From contig JAPDRN010000009.1 in NCBI GenBank assembly GCA_030247855.1, forward strand, positions 434,001 to 498,000: a DNA stretch of 64,000 nucleotides. Reading direction: 5' to 3'. This DNA comes from Knufia peltigerae. Its lineage: Eukaryota > Ascomycota > Eurotiomycetes > Chaetothyriales > Trichomeriaceae. The notes under the pieces are model-generated. The model worked only from the letters and a program-made list of their open reading frames with translations. It searched no databases and was not told where the DNA came from. Of this stretch, positions 46,123 to 58,075 are shown piece by piece. Made by a program: the position numbers and the translations under genes. Position 1 is the stretch's first letter. The number at the start of each line of letters is the position of its first letter.

Positions 46123-48856
46123 CTATGCTGAGACTGTGCCCATGCTGTTTGCATTCCGTGTAGTCACTCTTGTTCGACGCTCTGGACGCTTCAGTGTATA
46201 TCTAGAATTCTATGTTAGTTTGGTCGTATCATCGAGGGATGTTCGACATACTTTGCAAACGCTCTTGCAAGAGCCTTCTTGCAGCTTAGCTTCTGACTGC
46301 TGACAAACGAATCGACAGTCACAGCGATAGCACGGTCAATGTCTTGAGATGAGCAGAAATCTGATAGGCGCATCTTGCAGAATGACTCCGCAATTCTCAT
46401 GATCGCTTCAAGATGACGGACCTGGAATTCAAGTCAGTAACGGGGTTAGGTCCAAGACACACCTGACTTACAGTAATTGGGTAAGCACCAGTTGCCAACG
46501 ACTCTCGGCGCATGTCTGCAAACAGACGTGCGACCTTGTCCTGATCAATTTGGTACAGTTTCGGTCTACATTTCTCGCGAGCATAAAGAATATATTTTCG
46601 AAGAAGCTCCTGTGGAATGGCCCCTTCTTGCTGTGGTTCGCCGTTATTAACCGCGTCAGTCTCCTCGTTTTCCATTGCAGCAGTGTCGCCTGAGTCAATG
46701 CTGAGTTTTGCTGGATGGGCACGACCGTGACTGTTGACAACAAATTTGGCAAGACGTTCGTCTTCAGCTGGATCAACGGTGTCTCGAACGACACATAGAA
46801 TGTCGAACCGAGACAAGATAGGCTCCGTCAGTTCAACGTTCTGACTGAAAGGAATGGTACTGTTATATCGTCCACCAATAGGATTGGCCGCAGCCACGAT
46901 TGCGCATCGTGCCTGGAGAGTTGTGACAATGCCTGCTTTACTTATTGAGATTGTTTGCTGCTCCATAGCTTCGTGGATGGACGTTCGGTCCTGATCGTTC
47001 ATTTTGTCGAATTCGTCAATCAAGCAGGTGCCTCGATCAGCCAGGACCAGAGCACCACCTTCGAGTGTCCACTCTGCTGTTAGAGGGTCACGGCGAACGG
47101 AAGCCGTCAAACCGACAGCTGATGCACCTTGGCCTGTGGCAAAGACGGCTCGATGTGCCGTTTTCTCAATGTACTTGAGAATCTGGGATTTGGCAGTTCC
47201 AGGGTCACCCAATAAAAGAACATTGATATCGCCACGAATTTTGTGTTTGCCCTGCGCTTCCTTGCTTACACCGCCGAACAGCGAAAGAGCCACAGCGGTT
47301 TTGATATCCTTGTGGCCATAAATGGACGGTGCGATTGAGTCGACAATCTTCTCAACAATATTTGGATCCTTGGAGAGTGCTCGGATTTGTCTTTCATCTT
47401 CCTCAGTCAACCTGAAACCGGCAAGCTGATCGTGAGTCTTGATAATATGATTGGCCTCGAGCATGGTGGCAAAGACGGGGAACCCGTTCTTGTTGTTCAG
47501 TTGTCCGCTGTAATTGTTTCGGTAAATAGCTGTAACTTCGATCTCCTCGCCGGGCTTGGCCGTGTCAATGAGATCAGCAAGAAGGATAACTTCACGATGT
47601 CGTGGCAACCGGCCAGCCGGCACGGTGCCAGGAGACTCCTGAAGGGTCAATTTCTGGTAATTTCTGTATACAGTCTTCTCGCTGTTCAGGGTGAAGGGTC
47701 CTCGCGACTGACACTCGGGGCAGAATGATAATTTGACTTCTGCCGACGTAGACTCTTGGGCGAAGGGTCCGAGTGTAACACCGCATTTCGTGCAAGTAAA
47801 CTTGACCATTTGTAGTTGTGGGAAAACACCAGTTCGCCTGGTAACGACTCCAGAGACCTTGACCAAGCAATTCAAATGCGATTGTCGTAGCTGGCGTAGG
47901 GTGTACTGAACTGGAAGATCTGAAATGCGTACATGGATCTCAGGATGGATCAGCTCGTAGTTTGGATAGTGCAGTCGAACAACTTCGAAAGCTGCTTTGT
48001 CAAAGATTTTCAGCATCTCTGCAGGGGCGTTCGCCAGGAAGTACGCCAAAATTGCCTTGGTCGAGGAAAGATGATCGTATGAGACCTCCAGAGACTCTGA
48101 GTTGACTTCTCCCAAGGTTCGAATTCGTGTGCCGTAGACTGAAGTGCCGTGGGCGTCAATGTACTCCGTTAAGAACGACTTGAACTCTCTGGCGATTGTT
48201 TTCATGACAGAAGGTTGAGTTACCCACTCTGTGATGTTGGTGGCTTTGATGTCTTGTAATGTTTCGAGCGAAAGTTCTTCTTCCATAATGTTCTCGTCTA
48301 AGTCCATATCGTCTTGATCTTCATCATAGTGGTGTCGGCGTCTTCGAGGTTGCTTTGTCAAGTCGATGCCAGCATCCTCATCATCGTCTGCCATAAAAGC
48401 TGCAGGCATGCGGCGTCTACGGGCCAGCTCACGATCACGTCTGTTGAGACGCGCCTCCAATTGACGTCGGTCTGCAAGGTCGATGTCATCGTAGTCACCT
48501 TCATCATCGATCATGCGACCTTGGTATGTTTCTTGATTCCCGCGATCTCGCTCGTCATTCATGAAATTGTCACCAAAAAGGTCAATTCCATCCTCATCTT
48601 CGGCCATCTCGTCGAGATCATCCACATCGCCGAGCAGGTCATCTTCGGCGTCTAGATTGTCATCGTCAAGATCATCATTCTCGTTGGCTGGGAGCATAGG
48701 AGGTGAGGACGGCAGCGCTATGCTTGTCAGCTGAATTCGTAACTCGGTTCATAATTACCACTGACCTGCTGGTGAGGACGACATAATCTCGTCTTCGTCG
48801 TCTCTCGCTCTCTTGCGCCGACTTGAATTCGCTGGACCTCTATTTGCGGCCGACAT
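46123..48856 (-). CDS. mcm2: DNA replication licensing factor MCM2
   Basis: Exons are 48766-48856, 46472-48717, 46252-46421 and 46123-46201, with introns of 48-50 bp; they sum to 861 residues in frame. The N-terminus (about 1-170) is acidic with serine-proline sites, as expected for the histone-binding and Cdc7-phosphorylated tail. A C4 zinc finger has cysteines near 339, 342, 363 and 366. The AAA+ core has Walker A G-D-P-G-T-A-K-S near 534-541, Walker B L-I-D-E-F-D near 596-601 and the arginine finger S-R-F-D near 666-669. Mcm2 is one of the six subunits of the replicative helicase ring. The last exon is short and ends the protein after F-A-K-Y-T; without splicing, a wrong C-terminus would be read from the intron. 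Confidence 0.96.
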
Positions 48857-49286
48857 GCTTGGTCGGAGTGGCGAGCTAGACGCTATTAGTAGGCAACATC
48901 CACATATCAGGGCACGATTAAGCTCGTTAGAAAGCCATACCTCATGTTTTTTTTGTGCCTTTATGGTTCGCTGATGTTGTGACTGTGGTGGTGGGTGTGC
49001 AGGATACAACCCCTGGACCATTAAGTGCAAAACCTCATTTACGCGTGGTCGCGACGCGGTCGTGACGCGCTAATGATGCGAGCACTTTAAGTGGGGGAAC
49101 GCCAATCATGTTTCAGCCTCGACGAGTCGAGTTCAACCCATCACATTAGTAGGCAAACTGCGCTTCACTTTATCATCAGAACCGGGGATCACAGAGGCTT
49201 TGAAGGAGACAACTACGCCATCATCCAGGCCTGCTACTTCGAAAAACATTCACAACTTCTTGGATATATTATTCTCGTACACCGCA
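48857..49286. promoter_or_regulatory. Bidirectional promoter of MCM2 and UBR7 genes
   Basis: The 430 bp between the two start codons must serve both genes. It contains a cluster of three ACGCG cores, described separately, and is otherwise mixed in composition. The cluster lies closer to the MCM2 start (about 185-215 bp) than to the UBR7 start (about 218-246 bp), although the difference is small. Confidence 0.7.
49041..49069. promoter_or_regulatory. mcm2: Cluster of three ACGCG cores (MCB-like)
   Basis: Within 29 bp there are a full ACGCGT (49041-49046) and two further ACGCG cores (49054-49058 and 49065-49069), all readable on the plus strand. MBF-type factors in yeasts recognise ACGCGN, often as clusters, upstream of replication genes including MCMs. 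The spacing of 11-13 bp is close to one helical turn. Confidence 0.65.
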
Positions 49287-50919
49287 ATGGAGTCCAACCG
49301 CGAGGTCGAACATGTGCCCCGAGAGGTCCAAAACAATACCCAAGCAACACAGGAATCGCAGACTGCCTCCGAGTATGCGCTCTCCTTTGATGTCTTCGCG
49401 TTCCATACTGACGTTGTCTCGTAGTTTCATTGACCAACAACTCGCCCTAGAAGCCGATGCGCGAGAAGTTCTGCCATATGTACAGCCGCTCACGCACCAC
49501 TCAGCCTTCTGGTCACCACTAACGTTTCTACAGAAATTCGATAAATGCACAAACGTTCTAGGACCTCTCCGCCAGACCATCTTTGCCTGCCTCACATGCA
49601 GCCCTCCACCAGCCTCGGCGGCGCAAGTCTACACACCTGCAGGCGTATGCTATGCGTGCTCCATCTCTTGCCACGGCGAGCACAACCTGGTCGAGCTCTT
49701 CAGCCGACGTGATTTCGTCTGCGACTGCGGCACGAAAAGACTGCCTTCCACATCCCCATGCATGCTACGCTCCGACCCTGTAACCGGCACCCGTGGAGTT
49801 CACTCGCAGGAGTTTGCGCCCAAGAACCAATACAACCACAACTTCCAGAACCACTTCTGCGCATGCGGAGAAGAGTACAACCCAGAGACTGAAAAGGGAA
49901 CCATGTTCCAGTGCTTGGGACTCGGGACGGCAGAGACTGGGGGCTGTGGCGAGGATTGGTACCACCCAGAATGCCTGATGGGCCTGGAAAGAGACTGGTA
50001 CAACAAGAACAAGGCACCTCGTGAAGAGACAAAAGAAGAGGAAGGTGAATCCAGTCATCCCACGCCCCCAGGTTTCCCCAACGAGGACGATTTTGAATAC
50101 CTTCTTTGCTACAAATGCGTCGACTCAAATCCCTGGATCAAGCAATACGCGGGCACTCCGGGATTCCTCGAGCCTCTTTTCTATAAAACGTCGGAATCCA
50201 AAGGTGATGTACCCCGAGTTGACAATTCGGCGCCACCGACGCACGGCATCTCTCTTAAGCGGAAAGCCTCAGACTCGGACCTCGACAAACCTCCTTCCAG
50301 TCCCTCAAAACGCATCAAGGACGACCCGGACGTTCTGCTCCCCACGGCATCTACACAAGCTTCCTCCCAGCCACCACCAAGAAGCGGCACCACCACACAA
50401 CCGCCCCCCAAACACGATTCACTCCCTCCTGCCCCAGAAGGGATGTTCAGCCTCTTCCTCACCTCGTCATTCCGCGACCACATCTGCCACTGTCCCCAGT
50501 GCTACCCGAGACTGATCCCACATCCTCAACTCGTCGAAGAGGAAGACACGTACGAGCCGTCCCTCTCCGACGCCTCTTCCCAAGCCAACAGCGCCGGAGT
50601 TCCAGGATCCGGTACGCGATCACATGGCACGGCGAGCCTTCTTGACCGCGGCGAGGCCGCTCTCTCCACCATGGACCGTGTCAAGGCGATCGAGGGCGTC
50701 ATGGTCTACAACCACTTGAGGGACAAGGTGAAGGAGTTTCTCAAACCTTACGCCGAAAGCGGACAGGTCGTCTCCGCGGAGGACATCAAGTCGTATTTCG
50801 AGAAACTTCGAGGCGACGAGAATGCCATCAAGGAAGCCAGAGGTAAACCCGTCGACGACGGCGGGAACGAGGACGGCGGCGGCGACGGTGATAACAGGAG
50901 GGAACAATCGGGTTACTGA
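49287..50919 (+). CDS. ubr7: UBR7-type E3 ubiquitin ligase (UBR box plus PHD-like finger)
   Basis: Exons are 49287-49372 and 49425-50919 with a 52 bp intron (branch ATACTGACG), giving 526 residues. The UBR zinc box (about 85-150) shows the Cys/His series C-x2-C, C-x2-C-x3-C-H, then C-D-C-G. A second Cys/His module (about 170-230), with C-A-C-G-E-E-Y and W-Y-H-P-E-C, is the PHD-like finger of UBR7 and fission-yeast Mlo2. The middle (about 290-385) is Ser/Pro-rich and probably disordered, and contains a basic K-R-K motif. A conserved C-x2-C segment (H-I-C-H-C-P-Q-C-Y) follows near 395. In animals UBR7 ubiquitinates histone H2B; fungal substrates are not known to me. It shares its promoter with MCM2. 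Confidence 0.92.
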
Positions 50920-51713
50920 ATAGACAACCCTGAAGACCACGGTGCCCAGATCTAGTTTGTTTCCATAACAAACTTTGTATGAATGCTCATACTTCAGCCC
51001 AGCCACCTTTGATCTTGGGTACTTTACTTTTGCGGGTCTCCTGTCCCCGTTCGTGATTCTCCCCTTTGAATGTCTCTATCGCCCGGATCATTCGGTACCT
51101 ACCTGCGAGTAAGAGTTTTCTGTTTCTTGACAGAAGTATCAAAATCTCATGGTTGTTGGTAAGAGAGGGAAAAATTATAACACCACTCTCTTTCCCTATA
51201 CCGTATTCATGTCTGTCGCTTTTCTCGACTTTTCTCTTGATTCATCTCGTGTTGTACATATCATCATCTCATCACAGTCACAGGAATGGTGGCCTAGCTT
51301 GGTCTCGCTTGTGTACAGCCCTCATGGCATCGAATGATCTTGATCCAGATAGTAATTACTTCATACGATTCTCTTTGTAGACGTATTTAGGGAAGCTATG
51401 ATTATCTCTGTGCACAATCCTATGCTCTTGCTAATTGTACTACCTATTGCTCATGAACTCCTTCGACAATCCAAGAACCAGCGACTCCCGCTCGTTTCCA
51501 TACAATGCCGAAACTCATAAACATGTAATGAGACCTCGATTTCTGAGGCTCCACGGACACCTCGCTGGTATTTGCCATCAAATTTCTGATTCTTTTTCCA
51601 TCCTATCAAGCTTTTCACATCATTTTCTTTCTAGGTTAACCGCGCCCAGGAATGAATTGCCGTTCAGTAGAAACAGTCGCATGAGCCTTCACATCAAAAA
51701 TGTGGGAAAGATC
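50920..51713. other. Intergenic between convergent genes
   Basis: This contains the 3' regions of the UBR7 gene and the AT-hook-like gene. The plus strand is T/C-rich in the middle. No gene or repeat is seen. Confidence 0.5.
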
Positions 51714-54235
51714 TCACATCATACCCTGCCGCTTCTTTTTCTTCTCTTCCTTTTTGAGGCTCTTCATCGGTGGTGCAAGATCATCGTGTGGTTGTAGGCT
51801 CGTGTCCCCTTGAGACGTGCTTTCAGCTTCTTCTGCCTCCTCTTGCTTTTCTTTTGCCATTCTTTCCCTGGTCTTTCGGTAAGGTCCTCTCGGACCCCTT
51901 GGTCGGCCTGGACCTCTCAATTGTGAATCCGGCTCTCGTGTCTCTTTCTTCAAACTTAATTTCTTCTCTGACGTCTTTACAGAAGTTTTAGCCCGGCTTT
52001 CCGTCGAGACATGTTCGGAGGTTTCATCGGAAGGGTTTCCTGATGCGAGCTCCTGACCAGGCCTCGGTCCTGCCTGTAATCGTTGGCTTCTCCTCACTGA
52101 TGAATACCCGACCTCGGTATCCTTAACCCGTGCGTCTTGGGCACCATGCGGCGTGATTGTCATATCGCTTTCTCTGTTACATGATTCGATTTGGTTCTTG
52201 GTCAATGTCTGCTCTGTACTGCACACAGAACTTTCGATTCTGGAAGATGACGAGTCTTTTGGCTTCTTACACAAGAGTATGATTCTCGGCTTCTTCGGAG
52301 TCGCCGCCACGGCGGATTCAATTGCAGCCGAGCTGGAGCTGGGAATATGTTTGGTGTTCATCGATGGTGCAATAGGCATCAGAGTAGCGCAACTTGCATC
52401 TCTACCATGAGGAATATCTTGAACAGGGGAAATGCTAAACTTATTCTGATTCTCCTTCCGTTGCACATGAGCTTCCGCGCTCCAGCATGCATTGGAGATC
52501 TTCATTTTCCGGGGAGGATTACGAAGGAGTGCCTGGTACGACTCCAGGTCCTCATTCTCGGGGATTGGTGAGTAGGACGGCGATCTCAGGCGCACACTTT
52601 GCGAAGCAAGCGATGCTTGACGGAGAGCCGAATTATCTGATGCTAGAAGCCCGGTGCTGGAGGGCGTAACGGCATGTCCGCAATCATGAGATAGGCTCAG
52701 TGTGCGGCATCGAGATAGATTTGCATCTATGTGGCGGATATGTTCATTGTTGATATCATTAGCAACCAATTTCGTCGCAGGTGATTTGGAACTTGCATCA
52801 ATTTTCCTAGGAGATTTGATTGGAGTTGGGCAACCTGCGTCTTGTGAAGCTTTCCGCTTATGAGGTAGAGCCTGCAGAGATGTCTCGAATTCTGCTGGAT
52901 GCAATTTGCGACGACTTGATTTTTGCTTCTTCTTGAACACGCGAGCCAAACCGTCCTTGCTTTGAATTTTGAGGACAAGATGTAATGGTTCGGACGTCGA
53001 TCGACCTCCTAGCACATTCGATTTACCTTTGCTTGGTTTCTGTTTGCCATGGATATTCTCCTCGACCGGCGTATGATCCCAAATTGAGGGTCGATGTCTG
53101 GGAGGTTTTTGGCTTATGACCTCATCCCTCTGGGCTCCTCGTAGTGACGAGAGGTCTGGATCAAGCAGAGAGTCGATGCGAGTGATAGACTCTGCTGCTG
53201 CCGGGAGGCGGACAAAGTACGGTGTTCCGTCTGGCTCCGAGGGATCTGGTATCCACGAGGTAAGTAAGTCGCAAACCATTCCGCGCCTCAACAAATATCT
53301 TTCCGCATCGCGTATCTCTGACTTGAAAGCGAATTCAAAACTGCTTGCAAACACCATGTAATCTGATAGCCTCTTAAAGTTCTCAGCATCAATAGAGATG
53401 TCATCTGGAAAGCCCGGAATATGCTCGGTACCATTTCTAGCACATTGCCATATTTCACTAAGAGACGCCGACCAATCATTGCGGAGAGAGGCTGCGCTGT
53501 TAATCTCACTGAATTCTTCTTCTGTCAAACCAAGTAATTGCTTGAGATGTTTTGTAGGATGAAACCTCGCTACGGTACTGAATATTTGGTATTGCAAGGA
53601 CAGGGGAAGAGCATTCCACATGGCCGCATCTTCCTACAATCTGTTAGCTCTATAAAGTCAATTGAATAGTAAAGCCGTACATTTCGATAGGTATTGCACA
53701 GCCCGCTGCCATCTGCCACAGGTGACGCGTCAAGAGCCGATGAATGATCGGCACCAGACCGCGACGATTGTTCTTTGGATACAAGCGTAGCGACAGGCGC
53801 TTGTGATTTGTTTTGTATCGCGTGTGCCGAAGTATGAGGGGAGGTGGCGATGAAGTCATGCGTCGTACTGCTACAATCTCTCGGGGCGTGGGTGTTCGGA
53901 GGCTGAGCCAGATCTGCCTTCGTTGGAATTAGCTTCCCACTTTGCAGCAAGCGAATATTGCCGTGTCTGTTGCGCGAGTCCATTGGGACATTTTCAAGGC
54001 TGGTCGAAGGTTTGGCGGCTGCACCGATATCATGCTGTTGATGACGTGCCGAGGGGCACGAAGCGAACAGCGGCAATGAAGGAAATCGTGCTGGGGGATT
54101 GTCAGGGTTGAAAGAAATGACTTGATCTTTAAGCAAGGAGGGATAGGCAGGTCTGGTTCCATTGCGCGACCTTGGTGCCACTAGATCCTCGTCCTCGTAA
54201 CGAGTCGGGATTGTGATCGCTCTTCGCAAGCGCAT
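51714..54235 (-). CDS. Uncharacterised nuclear-type protein with AT-hook-like tail
   Basis: Exons are 53681-54235 and 51714-53633, joined across a 47 bp intron (donor GTACGG, branch GAGCTAACA), giving 824 residues. The only part with a folded look is about residues 188-300, beginning D-A-A-M-W-N-A-L-P-L-S-L-Q-Y-Q-I-F and rich in Trp, Leu and Phe; it contains conserved-looking W-I-P-D-P-S-E-P-D-G-T-P-Y-F-V. I cannot assign it to a family with confidence. It resembles helical modules found in chromatin regulators such as the Asx-homology region, but this is a guess. The rest is Ser/Lys/Arg-rich. Near the C-terminus G-P-G-R-P-R-G-P-R-G-P-Y-R-K matches an AT-hook core (GRP plus basic residues), and the last residues are Lys-rich. 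A nuclear, DNA- or chromatin-bound role is inferred. Confidence 0.8.
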
Positions 54236-54944
54236 GTTGATTGAGTGAGGAGGATAGTCTATGAGTACCGAGAGCGTGGGGAGTAAGGTAGTTTCGAGCC
54301 TGAATCCGTTGTGACTGATGTGAGTTAGCAATGAGGATATCCCTGATTGATTACCCAGGATAGAACAGGGGAGATGAAGGGATTGTAAGAGTTCCGTGAC
54401 GCGGTCATTACTTGGTATGGCAGACAGATCGTGACCAGGTAATTCGTTGAATAACCCTGCCCACTATTTATAAGGCAGGAACGAACAAAGGCAGGATTTC
54501 ACTCGCTGTGTTTTGGGAAGGGAAGGAGGTGTGACTTACAAAAACAAAACATCGAGAGTGAATGTTTCTGCCTCTAACAATTTCCCCAGCGACCAATTCT
54601 CATCTAAAGGGCGAGAACCAGTGCAGGCCTCCTCTGTATCCAGGTCACTTTTGACAGCGAGCTGCCGCCTGCACATTTGCAAGATATGAAGTTGGGTGCC
54701 CGTCTTTCGCAGGTGAAGGGTCGCCAGCATTCTGGAGAGCACCTCGCACAACTGGTACTCATTGTTTTTAGATAGCGGAAGACTTCGCGGTCATTGTGCT
54801 TCCAAACTTCTTGTCTGGAAATCGCCCGTCCCGACTGGTGTGGTGCCCATCTCAAGAAGTGTGGCAGGCCAACAATGAAGCTTCAACTATGCAGCCGTAC
54901 TTGCATCCAGACGTGCGTTGCACCAAGGCACAGTGTATTCTTTC
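54236..54944. other. Promoter region of the AT-hook-like gene
   Basis: Both neighbours run on the minus strand. A minus-strand frame continues upstream of 54235 without a new ATG, so 54235 is the natural start. No gene is seen. Confidence 0.45.
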
Positions 54945-55925
54945 TCAATCGTAAGAATCTGCATATGGAGCGATCCCTTGTCTAGTTATGGTTTCCACCT
55001 CATTTGACTCATCCATGTCAACGTCTGAGTCGTCGAACTCGTGGTAACCTCTTTTCGCAGGCCGGGATGCTGGGCCCGGGGTATTTTCGTTTTGGCGACT
55101 GAGCGACTTGGCAACGCTCACAGCGTCTACTCCTGAAACCTGGCGCTCTGCCTCAACCAGCCCTTCAAAGTTCACCAACATTTGTTTGGCTGCATCATCC
55201 GGGGCAATTGAGAAACGCCGTGACTGAACGACCTGAAGCGCTGAGATGGCACTGACTCCAAACACTGCAACCAAGTACGCCGCGATCAAATTCGCCGATC
55301 TTCCGTTCCCAGACTCACAATAGACAAAAATCCTGCCACGGACATCAGATGCAGCTTGAATTGGCATCCTGCTACAGGTGGCTTGCAGATGGTCATTCAT
55401 GCCTTTAATCGTGGGACGCAGCTTCGGAAAGAGGTCGTACGAAGCCTCAGCATCGCAAGTCATCGTTTGTAGGCCTGCCATTGAGGGCACCGTGCTTGGG
55501 TGGAGGAAGTTGGGTCTTGTTTTGACAGCAGCGCTGCTTCGCATGGCAATCACCAAGGTGATGCCAGCTCTCCTGATGAAATCAGGGTCTTTTGCAGCAC
55601 TAACAGGGCCCAAGAAAAGAAACGGCAAGATATTCTGCGCCACTCTGCGGTCTTCGTAAGTCCATGAATCCATTGTGTGCTCCATACCCAGCTTCTGCAA
55701 TTTGTTCAAGGAAGTCAGAAAGCCTGGATCTCCGTAGACGTCTGTGGTGTGTTCAACATCCCATTGTTCCACGCTCAGAGTAGCTGTGGGTTGTCCAATT
55801 GGCCAAATCGTCCGTGGAGGAGGGAGTGCAACTCGATTGGCTACCAGAAGATGTTTGTCACTAAATGGCGTGGTACGAACGTAGGCGTCCCGTCCTAGAG
55901 GAGCATCCTCTACATGTCCAGCCAT
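54945..55925 (-). CDS. Dual-specificity phosphatase-like protein
   Basis: A single exon encodes 326 residues from the ATG at 55925; upstream in-frame codons lack ATG. The phosphatase fold occupies about 95-255. It starts with I-L-P-F-L-F-L-G-P-V, as DSP domains do, and ends with the P-loop V-Y-C-E-S-G-N-G-R-S. Cys203 and Arg209 fit the C-x5-R catalytic signature. The usual His before the Cys is Tyr here, and the loop sequence is atypical, so activity is uncertain. A general-acid Asp may be D159 in C-D-A-E, but this is a guess. The C-terminal 70 residues are acidic and probably disordered. The first 95 residues have no recognised domain. Confidence 0.82.
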   Translation of the reverse strand: MAGHVEDAPLGRDAYVRTTPFSDKHLLVANRVALPPPRTIWPIGQPTATLSVEQWDVEHTTDVYGDPGFLTSLNKLQKLGMEHTMDSWTYEDRRVAQNILPFLFLGPVSAAKDPDFIRRAGITLVIAMRSSAAVKTRPNFLHPSTVPSMAGLQTMTCDAEASYDLFPKLRPTIKGMNDHLQATCSRMPIQAASDVRGRIFVYCESGNGRSANLIAAYLVAVFGVSAISALQVVQSRRFSIAPDDAAKQMLVNFEGLVEAERQVSGVDAVSVAKSLSRQNENTPGPASRPAKRGYHEFDDSDVDMDESNEVETITRQGIAPYADSYD

Positions 55926-56642
55926 AGTTGATGAAGGAACCGAGGGATTGGAGCAAACTGCCAGCAGAAGATGTATAAGATATGACGGCAAGAGAGACTT
56001 CGCAATTGCTAAGAGGTTGAACCGAGGATCACAAGGGTGTTCTCCCTTTGGAGGTATATTGGAATAAACGAAAATCGGGAAGGAGATTCAGAAGTTTTAG
56101 ACGTGGCCCGGGAGACCAGACTAAGGATTCCGCTGTTTGTGCATATGGTGCATGTAGTTGCCGCCTATGTCTGAGGCAGTGAACAATTGGTATCTCGAAA
56201 GTCTGCAGAGGTACCGTTCAAGATTGGCGTTTGATTCATCCTAATATCCACAGGCGAATAGATCATATAGACCTTCCCTCACATGCACCTAGACCGGGTG
56301 GTCAGATAGTCTCAGTTCGTGGTAGGATTAATATGAATTAGAAAGACTGTTCCGGAGGTCGCTCGACAGAGATGGAAGTGAGGAAGATTGCCAAGCACGG
56401 GAAAACCACGGGTAGAGCCAGCCTTGTTATACTATCGGCTACGCTTTATTTAACGAAGATTTTGATGAATAGGCAAATCCAGGGCCACATTTGTAAGCTC
56501 AAGCATATGGTCCATTCAATAAAGCATTTGATTCTATAATATACAGTGAGTCAGATGTTATTAAGCAAGGAACAGGATCCATGCTAGCCAAGGCTGTAAT
56601 CTCGAGGCTCAATTAACGCATCTCCAACACGAGTGCAGGGCT
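55926..56642. other. Intergenic, AT-rich
   Basis: This holds the promoter of the phosphatase-like gene and the 3' region of the K+/H+ exchange-related gene, both on the minus strand. No gene or repeat is seen. Confidence 0.5.
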
Positions 56643-57585
56643 TTACATTCGTTTGTTGTCGACGGACTGGTTGTTCTTAGGGTTTGCTGATTCTTGCTTG
56701 GATTTTTCCAGTTGGAATTGCCGCTGAATCTGCCATACTGCTCGTTCAATCTCGCCGCTCAATTCTGGAACACCAGTCGCTTTAGCCACAACGTTGTGAC
56801 TGTCTGCTGGCAAAATGATCTGCTCTGGTGGAGCACTACCATCCAGGATTTGAGTGCGGGTCAAGAACTTGAAGTCGGGCGCGTCGGGAGCCACTTGTTC
56901 ATACAGATCCTCGAGTTCCGGAGGGGAGACAGGCCGGTATAATCGGTGGTCGACAATGAAATCCAGGTGGTCAGAGCCTTTCAGGGCTACATTATGTCAG
57001 CTCCGTGACACAATTGGCTGTAGTCTGTAACGAGTGCTTACCTCTCCAATGAGACCAGCATCTGTAAACAAGGTAGAAGAAGGGGATGTTGGGAATTCTA
57101 AGAATCTCAGTCAAAGTCGCGAAAAGATATGGAGGAGGCGTTCCCTACACTGGCACCAAAATGAAAGGGACTGTAAATGGCATGCCCACCATGCTCCCAA
57201 TGAATCGATTCCAGTGTAACTGTTTCCTCTCTCGCGCCAGCCTTGCCATGACTTTTGGAACATCTTCTTTGTGCATCACGTTCCCAGGATATACCACATC
57301 AAACTTTTCATTCCTGGTGATTTGCTCTGCTTGAAGCTTGGGGTTTGAGGGAGGAAAGCTTTTCAGTCCCCATTCCTGGTAGGGTATTCGCTGGAGACCT
57401 TGGTTACCGTACTTCACAATCTGTTTCCTCCATCCCCCTTGTGCAGTTTCCCACTGCGCCCATGTCTCGGCTGCCTTTTTGGTGATACGATCAGATATGC
57501 TCAACTGCGCCTGAGGTTTCGGGGCTGCGCGTTGGCAAAAGATCAAGGCTTGACGCGTGGTCAGTGGGAGGAGAAAGATCCGCAT
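56643..57585 (-). CDS. Mitochondrial K+/H+ exchange-related protein
   Basis: Exons are 57149-57585, 57042-57097 and 56643-56986, with introns of 51 and 55 bp, giving 278 residues in frame. The start M-R-I-F-L-L-P-L-T is typical of the family. The most diagnostic block, V-I-P-N-I-P-F-F-Y-L-V-Y-R-C-W-S-H-W-R-A-L-K-G-S, appears only when the middle exon is spliced in; its hydrophobic core and the preceding P-F-T-V-P-F-I-L-V-P-V segment (about 135-160) suggest a membrane hairpin. The family (yeast YDL183C group) is proposed to act in mitochondrial inner-membrane K+/H+ exchange. The gene is divergent from the Zn2Cys6 gene. The family name is from memory and was not tested by search. Confidence 0.8.
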
Positions 57586-58075
57586 AGCAGCAAGTGAGGG
57601 TGAAAGAGTAGCGCACAGCACGGTGCTTTTATTGCCGCAATCTTACCATGACGAAGCCAAAGACACGAAAGAGTGACGAAATAGAGGAAATATGCCACTT
57701 GCGAAGCGGAATGACAAGTTTGAAGAACAGACGTGCCCTCGGGTTGAAGCTGGGGAATTTTTGTGCTTTTTGGGCCTGCGCTGCGGCCTGGAAATCGATG
57801 ACCAGAGTCGCGATTCATCTCCGACGTCATGGTTACAGCACAGCAACTGATTGGTTAGTGTTTGGAGATGTGCGCTAGTATTCATTTATACCTTTGCATT
57901 GCTGCTTTAAATGGTGTTCCTGGCGGTTCAACTCCGGATCCAATTTTCCGCCTACTTTAAAAGTTCACTCAAAGTCCACTATCATCTCCTCAGCATACGG
58001 CTTAGGCAATGATGAGACGTGACGCAGGATCAGAACAGAAACCAACGTTGATGGATCAGCACGCAGAGGTCCCTC
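57586..58075. promoter_or_regulatory. Divergent promoter between KHE-type gene and Zn2Cys6 gene
   Basis: The 490 bp between the two start codons serve both genes. No TATA box or repeated motif stands out. Confidence 0.45.
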
